Source: Wuchereria bancrofti | Taxonomy: Eukaryota; Nematoda; Chromadorea; Rhabditida; Onchocercidae | Assembly: GCA_005281725.1 (NCBI GenBank) | Contig: SSBO01000009.1 | Span: 5,766,303 to 5,830,302 of the forward strand | DNA length: 64,000 bases | Direction: 5' to 3' | Shown: piece by piece, positions 13,463-25,109 of the stretch | Layout: each line of letters starts with the position of its first letter | Position numbering within the stretch: position 1 is the first letter of the stretch | The notes under the pieces: generated by a model | Told to the model about the DNA's origin: nothing | The model's database searches: none | The model's input: the letters and a program-made list of their open reading frames with translations, nothing else | Position numbers and translations under genes: made by a program

Positions 13463-15450
13463 AAAGCACTCTCCAGAATTACTTTGATAGCACACCACAG
13501 TAGTATCTCTGAAATTGGAGAACTGTAACGTCTCGACACGTCTCGACCCATTTCCCTCGTTTAGATCTGAGAAATCCGGGTTATGGAAGTCCTATTAAAT
13601 GTTAATGAAAGTACCAAGATGTTCCTCTCATCCTTTCAATACCCCTCAATCTTCTTTGATACCTGAACAAAAAACAAATCACACGAGAAAAAAAACTCGC
13701 AGTATAAGACCACAATTAAATAACACTATAAAGACTGAAAAGACTAAAGGAATGAAGGAGGTACCTAGAGGTTGCATACACCTCGCTTCACACTGGGAGG
13801 AAAAAAAGAGACTGATTTAGAGAAGAACGAGGAATATCATGTAGTATTACTGTGCTAAGTGGTATGCTGGGCGTTCTGTTGTGTCTTATAAAGGGTAATT
13901 GTAGCAAGGCTTTAAGGCCAGTGTGAACAGAATATATGGCCAAGCTCACAATGGCATGCACAGCAGAATGAATTACCTGGGTAGGCATTCCGACATTCCA
14001 GTGTGGGCCTCACTATGGTCCATTACTCATAACATCTAATTTAAAAACCTATCGTATTCATACAACCATAATCCTTCTTTAGCACTTAATCTATTCAATA
14101 AAACACGAAACATCAGGGGTGCATTAGCTTCACCTACAATGACTTGGAAGATTTTGATTAGAAGGTCTGGAAACTTCATATGAAGTGTTGGCAGATCGAT
14201 AGAGGAGGTAATGTTAATAATAAATAGCAGGTGGAGAAGAATTCGTTCCCAGAAATGTTTATATTTGGGGAATGCGTTTCGATATGTTGCCAACTGGGTA
14301 ACCTCATCATACTCGTTCAGTGTTGCAGTCGTTAAAATAATGAGAGACTTTGAAAGAGAACCGGCTGAGTGTTTTAGTTATAACTTGAATCAACAGAAGC
14401 ACATTGGATGTTGAATTTATAGCGAATCCTTCGGCACAATATTGAAGAAACTTCAAATGTATGAGACCTTTCAAGGTAATGTAAGGTTAATCAGTCGTCT
14501 CACATGGTTGATGTTAATTCAGGGAGGAAGTCGACAACAATTATTCATTGATAGAAACGGTAGTTCCTTTAGCATGATATATTAATATGACAAGTTATGG
14601 AGTATGTAATATTAATAAATCAGCATACGAATTACTAGGAGACTGTAGTGGAGCAAGAATAATAATAGAAGTATGTCAAGAAAAAAGAAATCTCAGTTCT
14701 TTAAAAGAATAACATACATAAATATAAGATAGTGTAATGGGAAAAGTAATCCGTTCCGAGCTAAGAAGTATGGAAAAGAGTGCTACTAAATGTATGAGTA
14801 ATCAATCCTCCAGTCATTCGGTACTTAGGACGAACCTCACTGAAACACTGAAAAAGAAGGAAGTAATGACAATGGGTCGTGCAGTGCATCTCTCCAGTGT
14901 TCTGCAGGTTGCTTTGTTGCATTTACTAGTAAAATGGGAATATTATTGAGTTACAGGAGGTTACGGTGGTTGAAACGGGAAGAAACATTAGGGGACAATG
15001 TTGTTTGATGAGAAACGTGAGTTGAAAACTATTGAAAACAAGTGATGGAGTGATACCGGTTATAACTGAGTTGTTAGATGTTGAAGACGAACACTGAAGG
15101 TTATGTTGTAAAACACGAAATTACTAGGTAAAGATTGCAGCAAAATCTCGTCGGTCCTATATTAACATTAATCGATATATGACTGGTAATGTTAAGAATA
15201 TCAATTTCTGACTGCCGGAAGTGAGAACAAAGGGCAGACGAAAATTTAGGTGCTTTGGGACTAAGATGTGGAACTGATAGAAGATTTGAACATTTCAAGT
15301 CTTGAGGTCTGATCAGGAAGAATTGTTAAGAAAAAAGCAGGAAGTTGAAAAGATGGGATGCTACAGTCTAATCAGAACAACTGAAGATAAATACAAGTTC
15401 ACTTTTTGAGGCATAACAACATGTTGAATCACCGTGATTTGCTGCTCGCT
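13463..15450. other. Gene-free stretch
   Basis: This is the upstream flank of the ALDH3 gene and the 3' flank of the small membrane-protein gene. Scattered short open frames occur on both strands, but none has motifs or splice-phase partners that I can support. Regulatory elements are presumably here but none is identifiable by eye. Confidence 0.45.
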
Positions 15451-15936
15451 TCAAAATTGCATGCCAGGTTCCGTAAATGTTGCCTCGAAATCAACACCAG
15501 CACTTAATAATGCAAACATTATCAAGCAAAAGATGATAAGGAAGACTATTCCGGCGATAATTATGCACGCCGTTGTGGGTGAACCTTCCAGTGAACAACA
15601 GTAGCACCTGAAACAGTCGCATTTTTCAGGGAATTCTACATTACTGCAGAACTGAAATGGTAAGGTTTCGGTTTACGGAGAACAGTAAAGATGATAATGG
15701 TAAATGGTAAAAGAAAATTTAACACTGCTTCTCCTTGCCTCTAAATAGAATAAAATCTTTTGCTATAGGCTATACAGATCGGATGAATAACAACATATCA
15801 TTTACTCGTCCTCTTTGAGGCCAGCTTTGATCATTTTCCTGGCACGTCTTCTCAACCGCTCCTTTCTAGTTAAATTCCTCTTATCAGTGCCATACATTGA
15901 TATGTCATACATCGATACGTTACCCAAATCTCCCAT
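15451..15936 (-). CDS. Small single-pass membrane protein
   Basis: Family not recognised. Two exons, 15936-15806 and 15643-15451, join in phase to give 107 aa. The N-terminus (MGDLGNVSMYDISMYGTDK) is followed by a strongly basic segment rich in Arg and Lys (RKERLRRRARKMIK). A cysteine cluster then reads CDCFRCYCC, immediately before one long hydrophobic helix (ACIIIAGIVFLIIFCLIMFA) and a short acidic tail ending in EPGMQF. Basic residues before the helix suggest the N-terminus faces the cytosol. Juxtamembrane cysteines of this kind are often palmitoylated; that is inference. The acceptor of exon 2 was chosen as the second of two adjacent AGs, because the first gives an in-frame stop. The donor (GA|gtaaat) is reasonable. 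Confidence 0.6.
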
Positions 15937-16834
15937 TGTCTATAGATAACATGTGTAACAAATACTCTTCACAGAGTACATTCCGAATTGCTATTCCATC
16001 TTCAAATTTCTTGCATTCATCATTTTGCCATATGAGATACTTTTACTACTCCAAGTATTTTTAATTTTTTTAAAAGAAAAAAGCATACGCGATACTTTTA
16101 CTACTTGAAGTATTTCAATTTTCTTGCTTACCGTGTCTCCCATTACAGAACTGAAAAGAATGAATTAGTAGTATATCTTCAAAATCCTTTTCATCTTAAT
16201 GTTTTGCAACCACTTATGTTCTTTTTCTCGTATATATATATATTTTAATAAATCTAGCAATCATGAATACAAGGACACAGATGCCAAATTTTTTTTTTTT
16301 TTGAATATTTTGCTATAATACCTAAGATCAACAATTTATAACTTGAAAATATTTTTCTAGTTCTATGGCGACCAAAAAAAGCATAAATTTAAAATCAGTC
16401 TACCAAAACGAAAATGATTTTGAATTTTAATTTACCACACCATTCGTTTTTAAAATTTTCTAACCATTTCATTGAATTTAATTTTCAACTATTTTATCGA
16501 ATTCAATTCTTAAATTTGAGATAAGAATGAACACATCACTAACGTCATTATTTCACTTGATAAGTGCACTCTTCTGATTAACTCTGAAATATCTGATAAA
16601 ATATCTTTAAAAGATAACAGCTAACTAAAAAAGAATAAAACTAAATCCCCTAAACGTGTATAGAATGCTCACGTTTCTCTGCCCACGGCCGAAGCTAACG
16701 CTCACGTTGCTACAATTAAGGAAAGATTATTTAATGAAATAAAAATGGCCCTTTTATATTATAAATAAAAGCCTACACCGTTATCAAAATTTATTATTAA
16801 GCCTATTTCATTTTACGAAATGAATATGCAAATT

Positions 16835-16838
16835 ATAA

Positions 16839-16870
<32 letters not shown>

Positions 16871-16960
16871 TAATATAATATATATTATATATATAAATAT
16901 ATATATTTATATATATAATATATATATTTATATATATATAATATATATATATTATATATA
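16835..16960. repeat. (AT)n low-complexity block
   Basis: About 125 bp made almost only of alternating A and T with a few phase breaks (TAATAT, ATATAAATATA). It is a typical microsatellite-like AT tract. It spuriously creates Ile/Tyr-rich open frames that should not be annotated as genes. Confidence 0.9.
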
Positions 16961-17388
16961 AAATGGTATAAGTGGAGATTGTCAAAAAAACCGAAATAAT
17001 TTTTAATATAAATAAATATGTTGTTATAATTAAGATATCTCAAAATGGTTGAAATAAGAACGCGAATATTTGAGCAGAAGATAATAAATCTCAAATTTAA
17101 CTTGAAAAGTTATAAATAAGGTGGTAAGTCATTATCTCTCAGCTTCCAAGCCATCAATGAAACTTGTTTGTAATATTTTTAGAATTCTTTCATTTGTAAC
17201 GGTTTAAAATACAAATACTTCTAGTCAGATAGTGAAATTTATTTGCAATTACAAACTATCGTAAACAATTGCTTTATATAAGGGAGAAATAATTCATAAA
17301 TTATTACCAATACCATAAATTTCTCCTCTTTCAACTTACAGCAATTGTGCATTTCATCAAATTCTCATCTACAACAATCTTAACCTAC

Positions 17389-17510
17389 CCTAATTCAATC
17401 TTCTATGGACTAAGAAGAGCAACTTGGCGGCCAACTCCAATCCAGAATTCTCTGATTATTATAACATTTATAAAGAATGTTCTTCTTAGTCCACAGAAGA
17501 CTGAGTTAGG
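17389..17510. repeat. Imperfect inverted repeat (hairpin or MITE remnant)
   Basis: The left arm (17389-17420) and the reverse complement of the right arm (17479-17510) match at 28 of 32 positions, sharing the core GGACTAAGAAGA. The spacer is 58 bp. No target-site duplication or coding potential was identified. A short hairpin RNA or the remnant of a small inverted-repeat element are both possible. Confidence 0.6.
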
Positions 17511-18617
17511 AATTTATAAAGAATAAATTCTCCCTTAATTATTCACTGAAAAAAGAACTTATTTCATCACGTCGAACAAATCAAAGAACTTCCGTTACAG
17601 AAATAGAACGAAATGAAAGCAAGCTCAAATCAGTATTCCAATTTTTCACCTTTTTTAAGTCCTTTGACTAGTTATTTGCTTATTATGCTTATGTTGGCTT
17701 TTTTGTTTTTTTTATAACTCATTTGTAAACTATTTATCTGAAACATATAATAAACCCAGTCATTAATTTATTTTGCTATCAATATCTAGAAGTGAAGAAG
17801 AAAAAAGATTTTGGATCACTTAATATCCAGTTTCTTAGTAATATATAGTATTTTTCCGTAAACTACTACAAAACATTCCATAATGTTTACCTATGTAGTG
17901 GATATTGATGGATATAAATAAACCAACATTAAATTATAATTCAAGTTAAAATTTGGAAGAAATTTTGCTGAAGAAACTTCTATTAAGCAAAATCTTTAGA
18001 ATAGTTTTACCCAAAATCACCAAAGTCATAATGTTTGCAGGGAAGTGGCTAAATACAGGACTTCTAGTAAAAATTCGCTCAACCACTTCATTTTAATTAA
18101 TATGGAATGTCTGCTTTTGTCAACTGTAATATGTAAATCGGTTGTTAGTATACTTGTGACAATATCCAGTGAGGTGATCTAATTAGATTTGATGATGTCA
18201 CAAAAACAAAGTGAGAGTTATGAATTATAATAGTTCAATCACTTCCATACATTAAAAAATTTTTACACTATCACGTATTATGAAACATTTAACCGTAGAC
18301 AAAACGCAGTGTTGGAAACTTATCCATTTGAGCCTGATTTTCCTGATGCATATTAAACTTTTCATGATTCATTGACATATTAAACTTTCCAATAATTTTC
18401 ACTGTAATATTAGCTGTTATTTGATAAAAGTAAAAAATTTGAGTGTCTTCTTTTATTTCACACTTCAGTATTAACATATTTCAATGCACTAGAAGCTTTT
18501 TTAAGATCGGAAATAAAGAGTGAAAGACAAAAAAAGAAAATAAATAATTCCTCACATAAGTACAAAATTTCCAAATATATTGAATTATGATGAAAAAAAG
18601 AAATCCTTTTTTTATTT

Positions 18618-20948
18618 TCATCTTAAAAGTTTCATCTTAAAAAGTGCATTGAAACATGTTAATACTGAAGCAATTAAAATGTGCATCAGCATGCAAATTT
18701 CCTGTATTAAATGAATACGTCTAGTATGAGTCACTGGAAATAGAGAAGTCAACTCATAACTACCGACTAATTCTGGATTGATCTGAAAATTAAAAAATGC
18801 AAAACAACCAAACTGAATATTGTTCACATAAGATAAACAGCCACGACATGGACGGGTGTATACTAAATGAACTCATAAATAAAGCAGCAACAAAAAACAT
18901 TTCACAAGAATATCATACCGTAGAGTCACGTTCTGCATACAGCGAATAAAATGGACGCAAGTTTTCGTCAAAACTCATTTCGTAACCAGACATTTCAACA
19001 TTTTGCAGTGGCTCTGGCCTGACATGTTTTGCAACTTCCTTTGCGGGTTTCTTTGGTATTATATTCAAAGTAACGTCTATAAAACAAAAAATTTATAAAA
19101 TGTCAAGCAGTATTCCATCTATCAAACAAAAAAAGGATTTAGGCTTATTTCATCGTTTATGGATGGCATTTTTGAAGGAAGTGCAGGAACTGAGTTACTA
19201 TTCTACTCAAACTTTTAAAGGCTGCCTTTTTTCAAGTTTTCCAAAGACAGGAAAACATTTCGATCAGACATAACATTCTTTCTTATCATTTTTGCACCAC
19301 TGCCTTTAATAGACTATTGTGATAGCTAATTGAAAGGATCAATGTGAGATTTGAATTCAGGGCTTCCAAATGATGAGAATAATATTGAAAGAGTCTGATG
19401 TAAATAAGCTGTTATACTTAAATATATAATATTACACTTAATTGTATAATTTTTGATTATTTCTGATAGTCAGTGCAACATAACATTTGATAAGCAAGCA
19501 CAAATCGAGAGGACACTTTTTAGATCTTCTAAAAGAGCATTATTTGTTTATGTTATGATTACTGAAAGCAGGAAAACTAGCGGGTATGTTCAATCATACT
19601 CCCACATGATCACATTTCATGGGCGTAATTCACGACAATTAAATAATCTATAACGAGAATTTCTACTTCTTGTGCCAGCAAACACTTAGAAAAGAAACAT
19701 ACTGTTAGTATTATTTTGCGAAAGCTGTTCATTCTTGAAAAAGCTCTTTGCACTTATTGATGGAAGTATTGCTTTTCCAGCATCAATTTTATTTTGCGTT
19801 GTGTTCAGAAACTGATTGTCTGCACATCTATTTTCAAGATACACTGCTGCTGCGTCCTCTATGAACAATTCAGGCAGATCAAAACGATTCTGCGATGAGA
19901 TGATACATTCCTGCATTTTCAAATCTCCAATGTAAACATTAATAAATTTTCAACTTTACCATAACTAGAAAGCAACTAGTTAAACAAACATTGGCCTACT
20001 TTCTCTTTGGGATAATAATTAGCTGCTTTGCAGAAGACATTGTTTTGAATTAATGAAATAGCACAAGCTTTCCGACACTGCATTCGCGATACATTCTCGT
20101 AGAGTTCGTCAACAACACCAACTAATACTCTGCCGTGAAATTCTTTAAAACACGCTTTTGTAAGAAGTATTGTTTGAACTTCCGTACGGCCTGCAAAGTT
20201 TCCGTCAAGGTAAGACATAACTTGAACTGCTCTATAATCCAATAATCTATTTAGTGGTAAAACATAAAAATTCGATGTGGAAGTGTTTAAAAGCCATGTA
20301 TCATAATGTCTGCTAGTTCTGTCATTATTCTAGTAATCACTATATCATATGATCTAAAGAATCGATGATTCAGCTAACAGTGTCTATTAAAATATCGAAG
20401 TCTCAGAAAAACTGATACAAAATCATGTTCCAAATGTAAAATTATTAGGTAATGAGCAGGCCATATAAAAAAGTTTACGTTCAACACATTAATAAAATAA
20501 CTTACGTCGACATGTTCTATGAAAGTTTATTGTATCTTGATCACTGAATTCATCCCTTTCGATTTTCTGACCACTTATAAGTAAACAAAGATTTTTACTA
20601 GTAACATATATCACTGATCTAAATAAACCAAATACAAAACGATTACATTGGTTTCATAGAAAACTCATGCAAAACCATAATCAGCCTAAGCCTCAATAAC
20701 TAGTGGCACAGTGCATTAAATGACCAAAGAATGTTAGTGATTTAATAAATACATTAAATACAGCTGTAAACTCACGAGCACTGGCTGCTGCTGATTATAA
20801 GACATTCTCGTTTGCACTGTTTTATATCCGCACGTAATGAAATATGCAAAACACCGCTAAATGAACGATTTGTAGGTTCCATATGACATTTTTGCTGCAC
20901 TGTCCACACATTTGTTGTGACGTACGCCAAACATAACAACACTAACAT
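18618..20948 (-). CDS. Secreted protein with two PAN domains
   Basis: Predicted extracellular or membrane-tethered PAN/apple-domain protein, a fold common in nematode apical matrix and cuticle-associated proteins. Six exons in consistent phase (20948-20776, 20597-20506, 20226-20000, 19910-19703, 19076-18919, 18782-18618) give 340 aa. Residues 1-16 (MLVLLCLAYVTTNVWT) form a signal peptide. PAN 1 spans Cys21 to Cys87 (pattern C..F.G.L....CKREC....SQC). PAN 2 spans Cys114 to Cys193 (CFKEFHGRVL... CRKAC ... FCKAANYYP, then LFIEDAAAVYLENRC), the usual end of a nematode PAN domain. The region after residue 195 is Asn/Lys-rich and unrecognised. The C-terminus has a hydrophobic stretch (about 314-334) followed by basic residues, possibly a membrane anchor. 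The exact ligand or role is unknown. Confidence 0.75.
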
Positions 20949-20972
20949 ATGTAACTGAAAAACAGCATAACT
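20949..20972 (-). promoter_or_regulatory. Possible trans-splice acceptor before the PAN gene
   Basis: On the minus strand, CTGTTTTTCAG ends six bases before the start codon at 20948. An acceptor with no visible upstream coding exon directly before an ATG fits spliced-leader addition in nematodes. It could equally be the end of an intron behind a non-coding 5' exon. Confidence 0.4.
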
Positions 20973-21239
20973 GCTTCTTCAATAAAAATCAACAAAAAAT
21001 TACTCTTGGATATATCGAAAAGATAGGACATTTCGTTAATTTCACTTCAAATTTAAAAACATTAATTCAAGAAACACGAGAGAAAAAGAAAGATCACCGA
21101 TATTTTAAATAACCAGTTATTGTAAATACTAAAACAGAAACTATTATGTCAAACAGAAACTAAAAACAAACAAATAGCAATTGTTATCCTTCACCATCAA
21201 ATAAATGTAGTACAATGGCTGAGGAAAAACTAGATTATT

Positions 21240-21294
21240 TCTGACGACACGGACAACAGTACCGCTGTTTGCAATGTTCGCAAGTACTTATAGA
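21240..21294 (-). other. Possible terminal exon, Cys-rich
   Basis: A minus-strand frame reads TCEHCKQRYCCPCRQK then stop, preceded by an AG that could be an acceptor. The spacing of cysteines (CxxC ... CCxxC) resembles a zinc-binding tail, but only about 17 codons are visible and no upstream exon was linked. It may be chance. Confidence 0.2.
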
Positions 21295-21837
21295 TATAAG
21301 TGATTTCTACATCCTTGAACATTAGACCAAATTTGAAATTTAGAAAGTCCTACTGTGTTTAACTGAAATAGTTTGCAAATAAATGACGAAATGCAGCAAG
21401 GATAAGGAAAGATTTTCTCTAGTAAGAATTTGTCACTATGTAACGTTTATTCGCAAAAGTCTGTAAAGTCATCAACCTTACCCAATGAAGTCTGACAAAT
21501 AATTTTCACACCCTCGCTTGCTTAGTTTATGCAGGATTGCAAAATCAATTTTTAAATTTTATTATCAAATCCTTTACTAGCACTATTAGAAACTAGTGCT
21601 CGAAGAAACAACTTATAAAGTGAAAAGTGAGATATTATTTCTTGATAATACTGCTAAGAAATAAACGGACATTTAAAGAATTTCTATGTTGAAAAAATTA
21701 ATAAACTGCGCGAAGTAAAGCAATAAAATTTTTTATTGATGCGTAAAATGAAAGAAACAAAAAACTCGAAAAGATTATATTTCGTCCAAACACTATATTT
21801 GTTTACAGTAAGAATAAAGAAATAAAATTAATTTTAG

Positions 21838-22058
21838 CAATTCGCGCAGGCCATGTAATTCCATTAAAATCAACTGTACGCAGAATTAAGTTACATCAAG
21901 GCAAAAAAGGGTTTTCTGTCGAAGGTGTTCATATCAAGCTGAATCAAATGTCAGCGGCAAGTATCGACAGAAGCGGTAATATAGCACTGCTTGCTGTCAA
22001 TTCGTCCAGAAATTGCAGTCGATCAACTGAATATAAATATTTTATAAATTTAAATTAA
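21838..22058 (+). other. Orphan exon-like open frame
   Basis: After an ATTTTAG acceptor the plus strand stays open for 73 codons to a TAA. The composition differs from flanking junk, with segments such as STVRRIKLHQGKKGFSVEG and SIDRSGNIALLAVNSS. No methionine precedes it, and no upstream exon on the plus strand could be joined in phase. Part of the opposite strand is also open for 24 codons. I treat it as a candidate terminal exon or a gene relic; family unknown. Confidence 0.3.
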
Positions 22059-22265
22059 AGTCATTAAATTCAAAGTCTTAATGAAGTAAAGACTAAAAAA
22101 ATTAAGATTCATAGTAACTTATAACAACAATAGAACAAGATATGCTAGGATTTAGTTTCGATAAATTTAGTTAATGTTCTACAACAGTTGAAAATCTATT
22201 TGTATTCATCACGATGGAAAGATATATGATAATCTACTTAAAAAAAGTAGAAAACTACAGATAAG

Positions 22266-25109
22266 TCAGGTTATATCAGGAAGCGAAGAAATTATGTAAT
22301 AGTAACATGGAAAGCGTCGAAGATATTCATCAAGTAAGTGTGACTGTGTTAAAACTATTTCAGCAAGGAAATGTCGGCGTTGCACCATACTTAACAATTT
22401 GAATATCTCCAGCAGAGGTGTTAACAAACTTTCCACAATTCCACATCCCCATCGATAATATACCTGAAAAGTGCTGTATCTGAATTGGATATTTCATTCA
22501 TGATGAATGAGAATAACTCTGAATGAGAAGGTAAATGATGATTTTAAAAACATAAAGCGGCAGTGTGCTTAAAATATTTTAATTATCCATATGTAACGTC
22601 TAATAAAAAAAAAAATGAAAGTCAGCTTTCATTCAGTTTCGCGCGGCAAATGTTTTAAGTTTGTACCGTTTTCATGGCATGCAACATATGTGCAGCTTCT
22701 TTACAGTGTCCATAAATTATTCGATAATAAAGAGCAATCCGGATTAATTCTGGTCTCAGTAAGAGTAAGCTTGCAAAATTGTGAAATACCCAGACTTGTG
22801 GTGCACCTAAAAGAATACTGATAACATATTAAGACAAAGTATTACTGGATGAATAACATTCAACTGCATTTTCTGTTAAATTCTTGAAAATTTTTTGCCT
22901 TAAATTTTTTAATAAGACATTCTAAGAAAGCCAATATATTGACTAATACTTGTTATTTCTTCCATTAAAGTGAAAATTTCAGAATCACTCCAGGAAAATT
23001 CCGACTTCAGTTCTGTTGTTTTCACAAGACAACAAAGATTTGATGACAATGGCTTGATAATTTGGATGCACTGATTTCTGGTGAAAATTGTCTCCGAGAG
23101 CATATACCAATCAATTCGTCCTAAATCAATTTTATTCCCTACATTCTAATGTGCTCAAACTTAACTTTTCTATATTATTTTTAAAATGAATTTATTTCAA
23201 TTGGAACAAGTTTTGAATTTCCTAATTATAATAACATTGTTATAATTCTTCCGCTTCCTCTTAGTCGCTAGTTGATCAATGAAAAAACCATGAAAGCGTT
23301 GTCGAACCTTACAGTGAGTAACACAAATATTTTTTCAAAATGTTCCTCCTCATAATCTAATTATTTTCATCCTTTATTATTTAGTAAACTCAATTTAAAT
23401 TTATAACAAACCCTCGCCATGAATATATTTTACAGGGCCGAATAAGAGCATGAACAGTCGCCCTTGTTCTGCAACACTTTTCTGAGTGCGCAGAAGCACA
23501 GAAAGCCAGAATCCTTGCTCTGATTCGGACTCCGCTAGTTGATCAATGAAAAAACCATGAAAGCGTTGTCGAACCTCGAAATATTTCATATTTGTCATAA
23601 CGATAGCAATGGAACCAATGATACACAGAAATCTATATGAAAATGACTGTTTGTTTCAGCAGAATGGTGAAAAGGAGAATAGAAAAAATAACTTACTTCC
23701 ATTTCAAGTTGATAGTGCTTTCCAACTTTATCAGACATTACGACAGTAAGCAACCGTGTTAAATCGGTGAAACGTATAACGGAATCTAAAAATTCGCTGC
23801 ATGCCTGACGATCCCAATTTTGGTAGAACTGCAAATGTATAAGATGAAAAAACCAAAGATTCTAAAAAAAATCGCTTTACAAACATAAAGCCATTCAAAC
23901 CATGACATATCAGATAATGAAATCTTACTCCGGAAAAACACTGCCCCCAAATTGTGTGATTGTCAACTGACTTATTCTGAAAAATGAGAACTGTTGTTTG
24001 TGCGGTTAATTCAGTTTAAAAATATTTTTAACTTGTAAAAGAAATAGCTAAACGCTTGGAAACAACAGTAGTATACCTTCAAATAAAAATGACGCATAAA
24101 GTTTCTTCTTCTTCGAGCAGGCCAAAAAATTGTACACATCTTCAACAAGTTTCCTGAAATGGTGGTATTCCTTCTGAAATTCATTTGACCGAATTTATTT
24201 AATAACTAGAACCAACCATACTGATGTCATGGAGAAGTGTTAAATAACAAAAACAAAAAATTATTATAAAAGGTTTGAGAACAATAATTACAAGTCAATT
24301 GAAAATCATAAGAATAGAAAAAAAACCTTTTTTAACAAAATACAAATGCATAAACAGAAAACTGATTTCACTTTCAAAACTGTTGTAACCTTCATTATTT
24401 GATTTAATTCATCAGCTAACACAATATGTGATATTAAAGCTGGATGGTTGAGATTATTATATAAATCAAAAGAACTCTTCTAACGATCAGTAGTCGCTAC
24501 TATCATCATATCGGTCCCCATAAAGATAATACGCCAAATCTAATCAATTTATCCGTTAGCTGCTAATGGTGTTCTTCACTAGAGCTGAAAAAATACCCCA
24601 AGCATAGCTATTGCTTCGTGTCCTGTGCGACACGCCTTCGTGTTCCGCTACTTCGCATTCAAATCTTGACGCATCAGTTAATACGTATTTGCAAATTGCA
24701 TTATTAAGAGCGTGACATGTCAAACTGACATGCTTCAGTTCATGAACTAAAATTCAAGATATGACATCTTTTATTTTATGAATTAATTCAATTATATTAA
24801 ATCTCACTCAGACTCAGTGCATCATATGCAGTAAGATCCCATATAGGTATGAAAAATGCTAGAATTTTTTTTGGAGATCCAGTGAAGTCTCACAAAAGCG
24901 CAAAATAGCTCCCAAAGAAACCCATCAGTTCAACCACCGAAAAGATTACCTGAAAGGTAACGAAACACTGACTGAACGATCCCATCAGGTAAAGATATGT
25001 GAGATCCAACAGTGTCATCGAATAAGTACATAACTTCTCGTTGTGATTCATATTCCAGCAATTTATTATTCTTGAAAATCATGATTAAATTTTCTAAGTA
25101 ATTTGGATT
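22266..25109 (-). CDS. prom-1: F-box protein, FBXO47/PROM-1 homologue
   Basis: FBXO47 homologues are F-box proteins of SCF-type ubiquitin ligases. C. elegans PROM-1 promotes meiotic progression and homologue pairing. Ten exons chain in consistent phase: 25109-24950, 24746-24597, 24439-24390, 24173-24077, 23966-23929, 23828-23697, 23574-23412, 23120-22950, 22806-22667 and 22463-22266. They give about 432 codons, close to the vertebrate protein (about 450 aa). The F-box begins LPDGIVQSVFRYLS and runs across intron 1 into VHELKHVSLTCHALN. Later landmarks in family order are WGQCF, then NWDRQAC, GRLFMLLFGP, GRIDWYMLSE, and APQVWVFHNFASLLLL. The final exon has LLTPLLEIFKLL. The first methionine in the exons seen is ten codons in; an upstream first exon is possible. 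A 44-bp perfect copy of the start of exon 7 lies in the next intron (see repeats). Confidence 0.78.
23266..23309 (-). repeat. Intronic copy of exon start (44 bp, perfect)
   Basis: Identical over 44 bp to 23533-23576, which holds the 3' splice AG and first 42 bases of exon 7 of the F-box gene. The copy sits in the following intron, 267 bp away in the same orientation. It is also preceded by an AG acceptor-like context (ACTGTAAG), but lacks the rest of the exon. Confidence 0.9.
23533..23576 (-). repeat. Exonic member of 44-bp direct repeat
   Basis: Start of F-box gene exon 7 together with its acceptor AG, identical to 23266-23309. This member is the functional one because the frame continues through GRLFMLLFGP. 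Confidence 0.9.

Larger units (their letters stand above)
15937..18617. other. AT-rich intergenic stretch with repeats
   Basis: Very AT-rich DNA with no supportable coding exon. It holds an (AT)n block (16835-16960), an imperfect inverted repeat (17389-17510), and a short direct repeat of about 25 bp (around 16034 and 16089) built on GATACTTTTACTACT followed by AAGTATTT. Confidence 0.5.
20973..22265. other. Intergenic region with two orphan coding-like pieces
   Basis: Mostly AT-rich sequence between the PAN gene and the F-box gene. It holds a Cys-rich frame end on the minus strand (21240-21294) and an exon-like frame on the plus strand (21838-22058), both described separately. Nothing else was identified. 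Confidence 0.4.

Noticed and set aside
16885..17094. Ile/Tyr-rich minus-strand frame
   Set aside because: It is a by-product of the (AT)n block and flanking AT-rich DNA, with no motif or splice partner.
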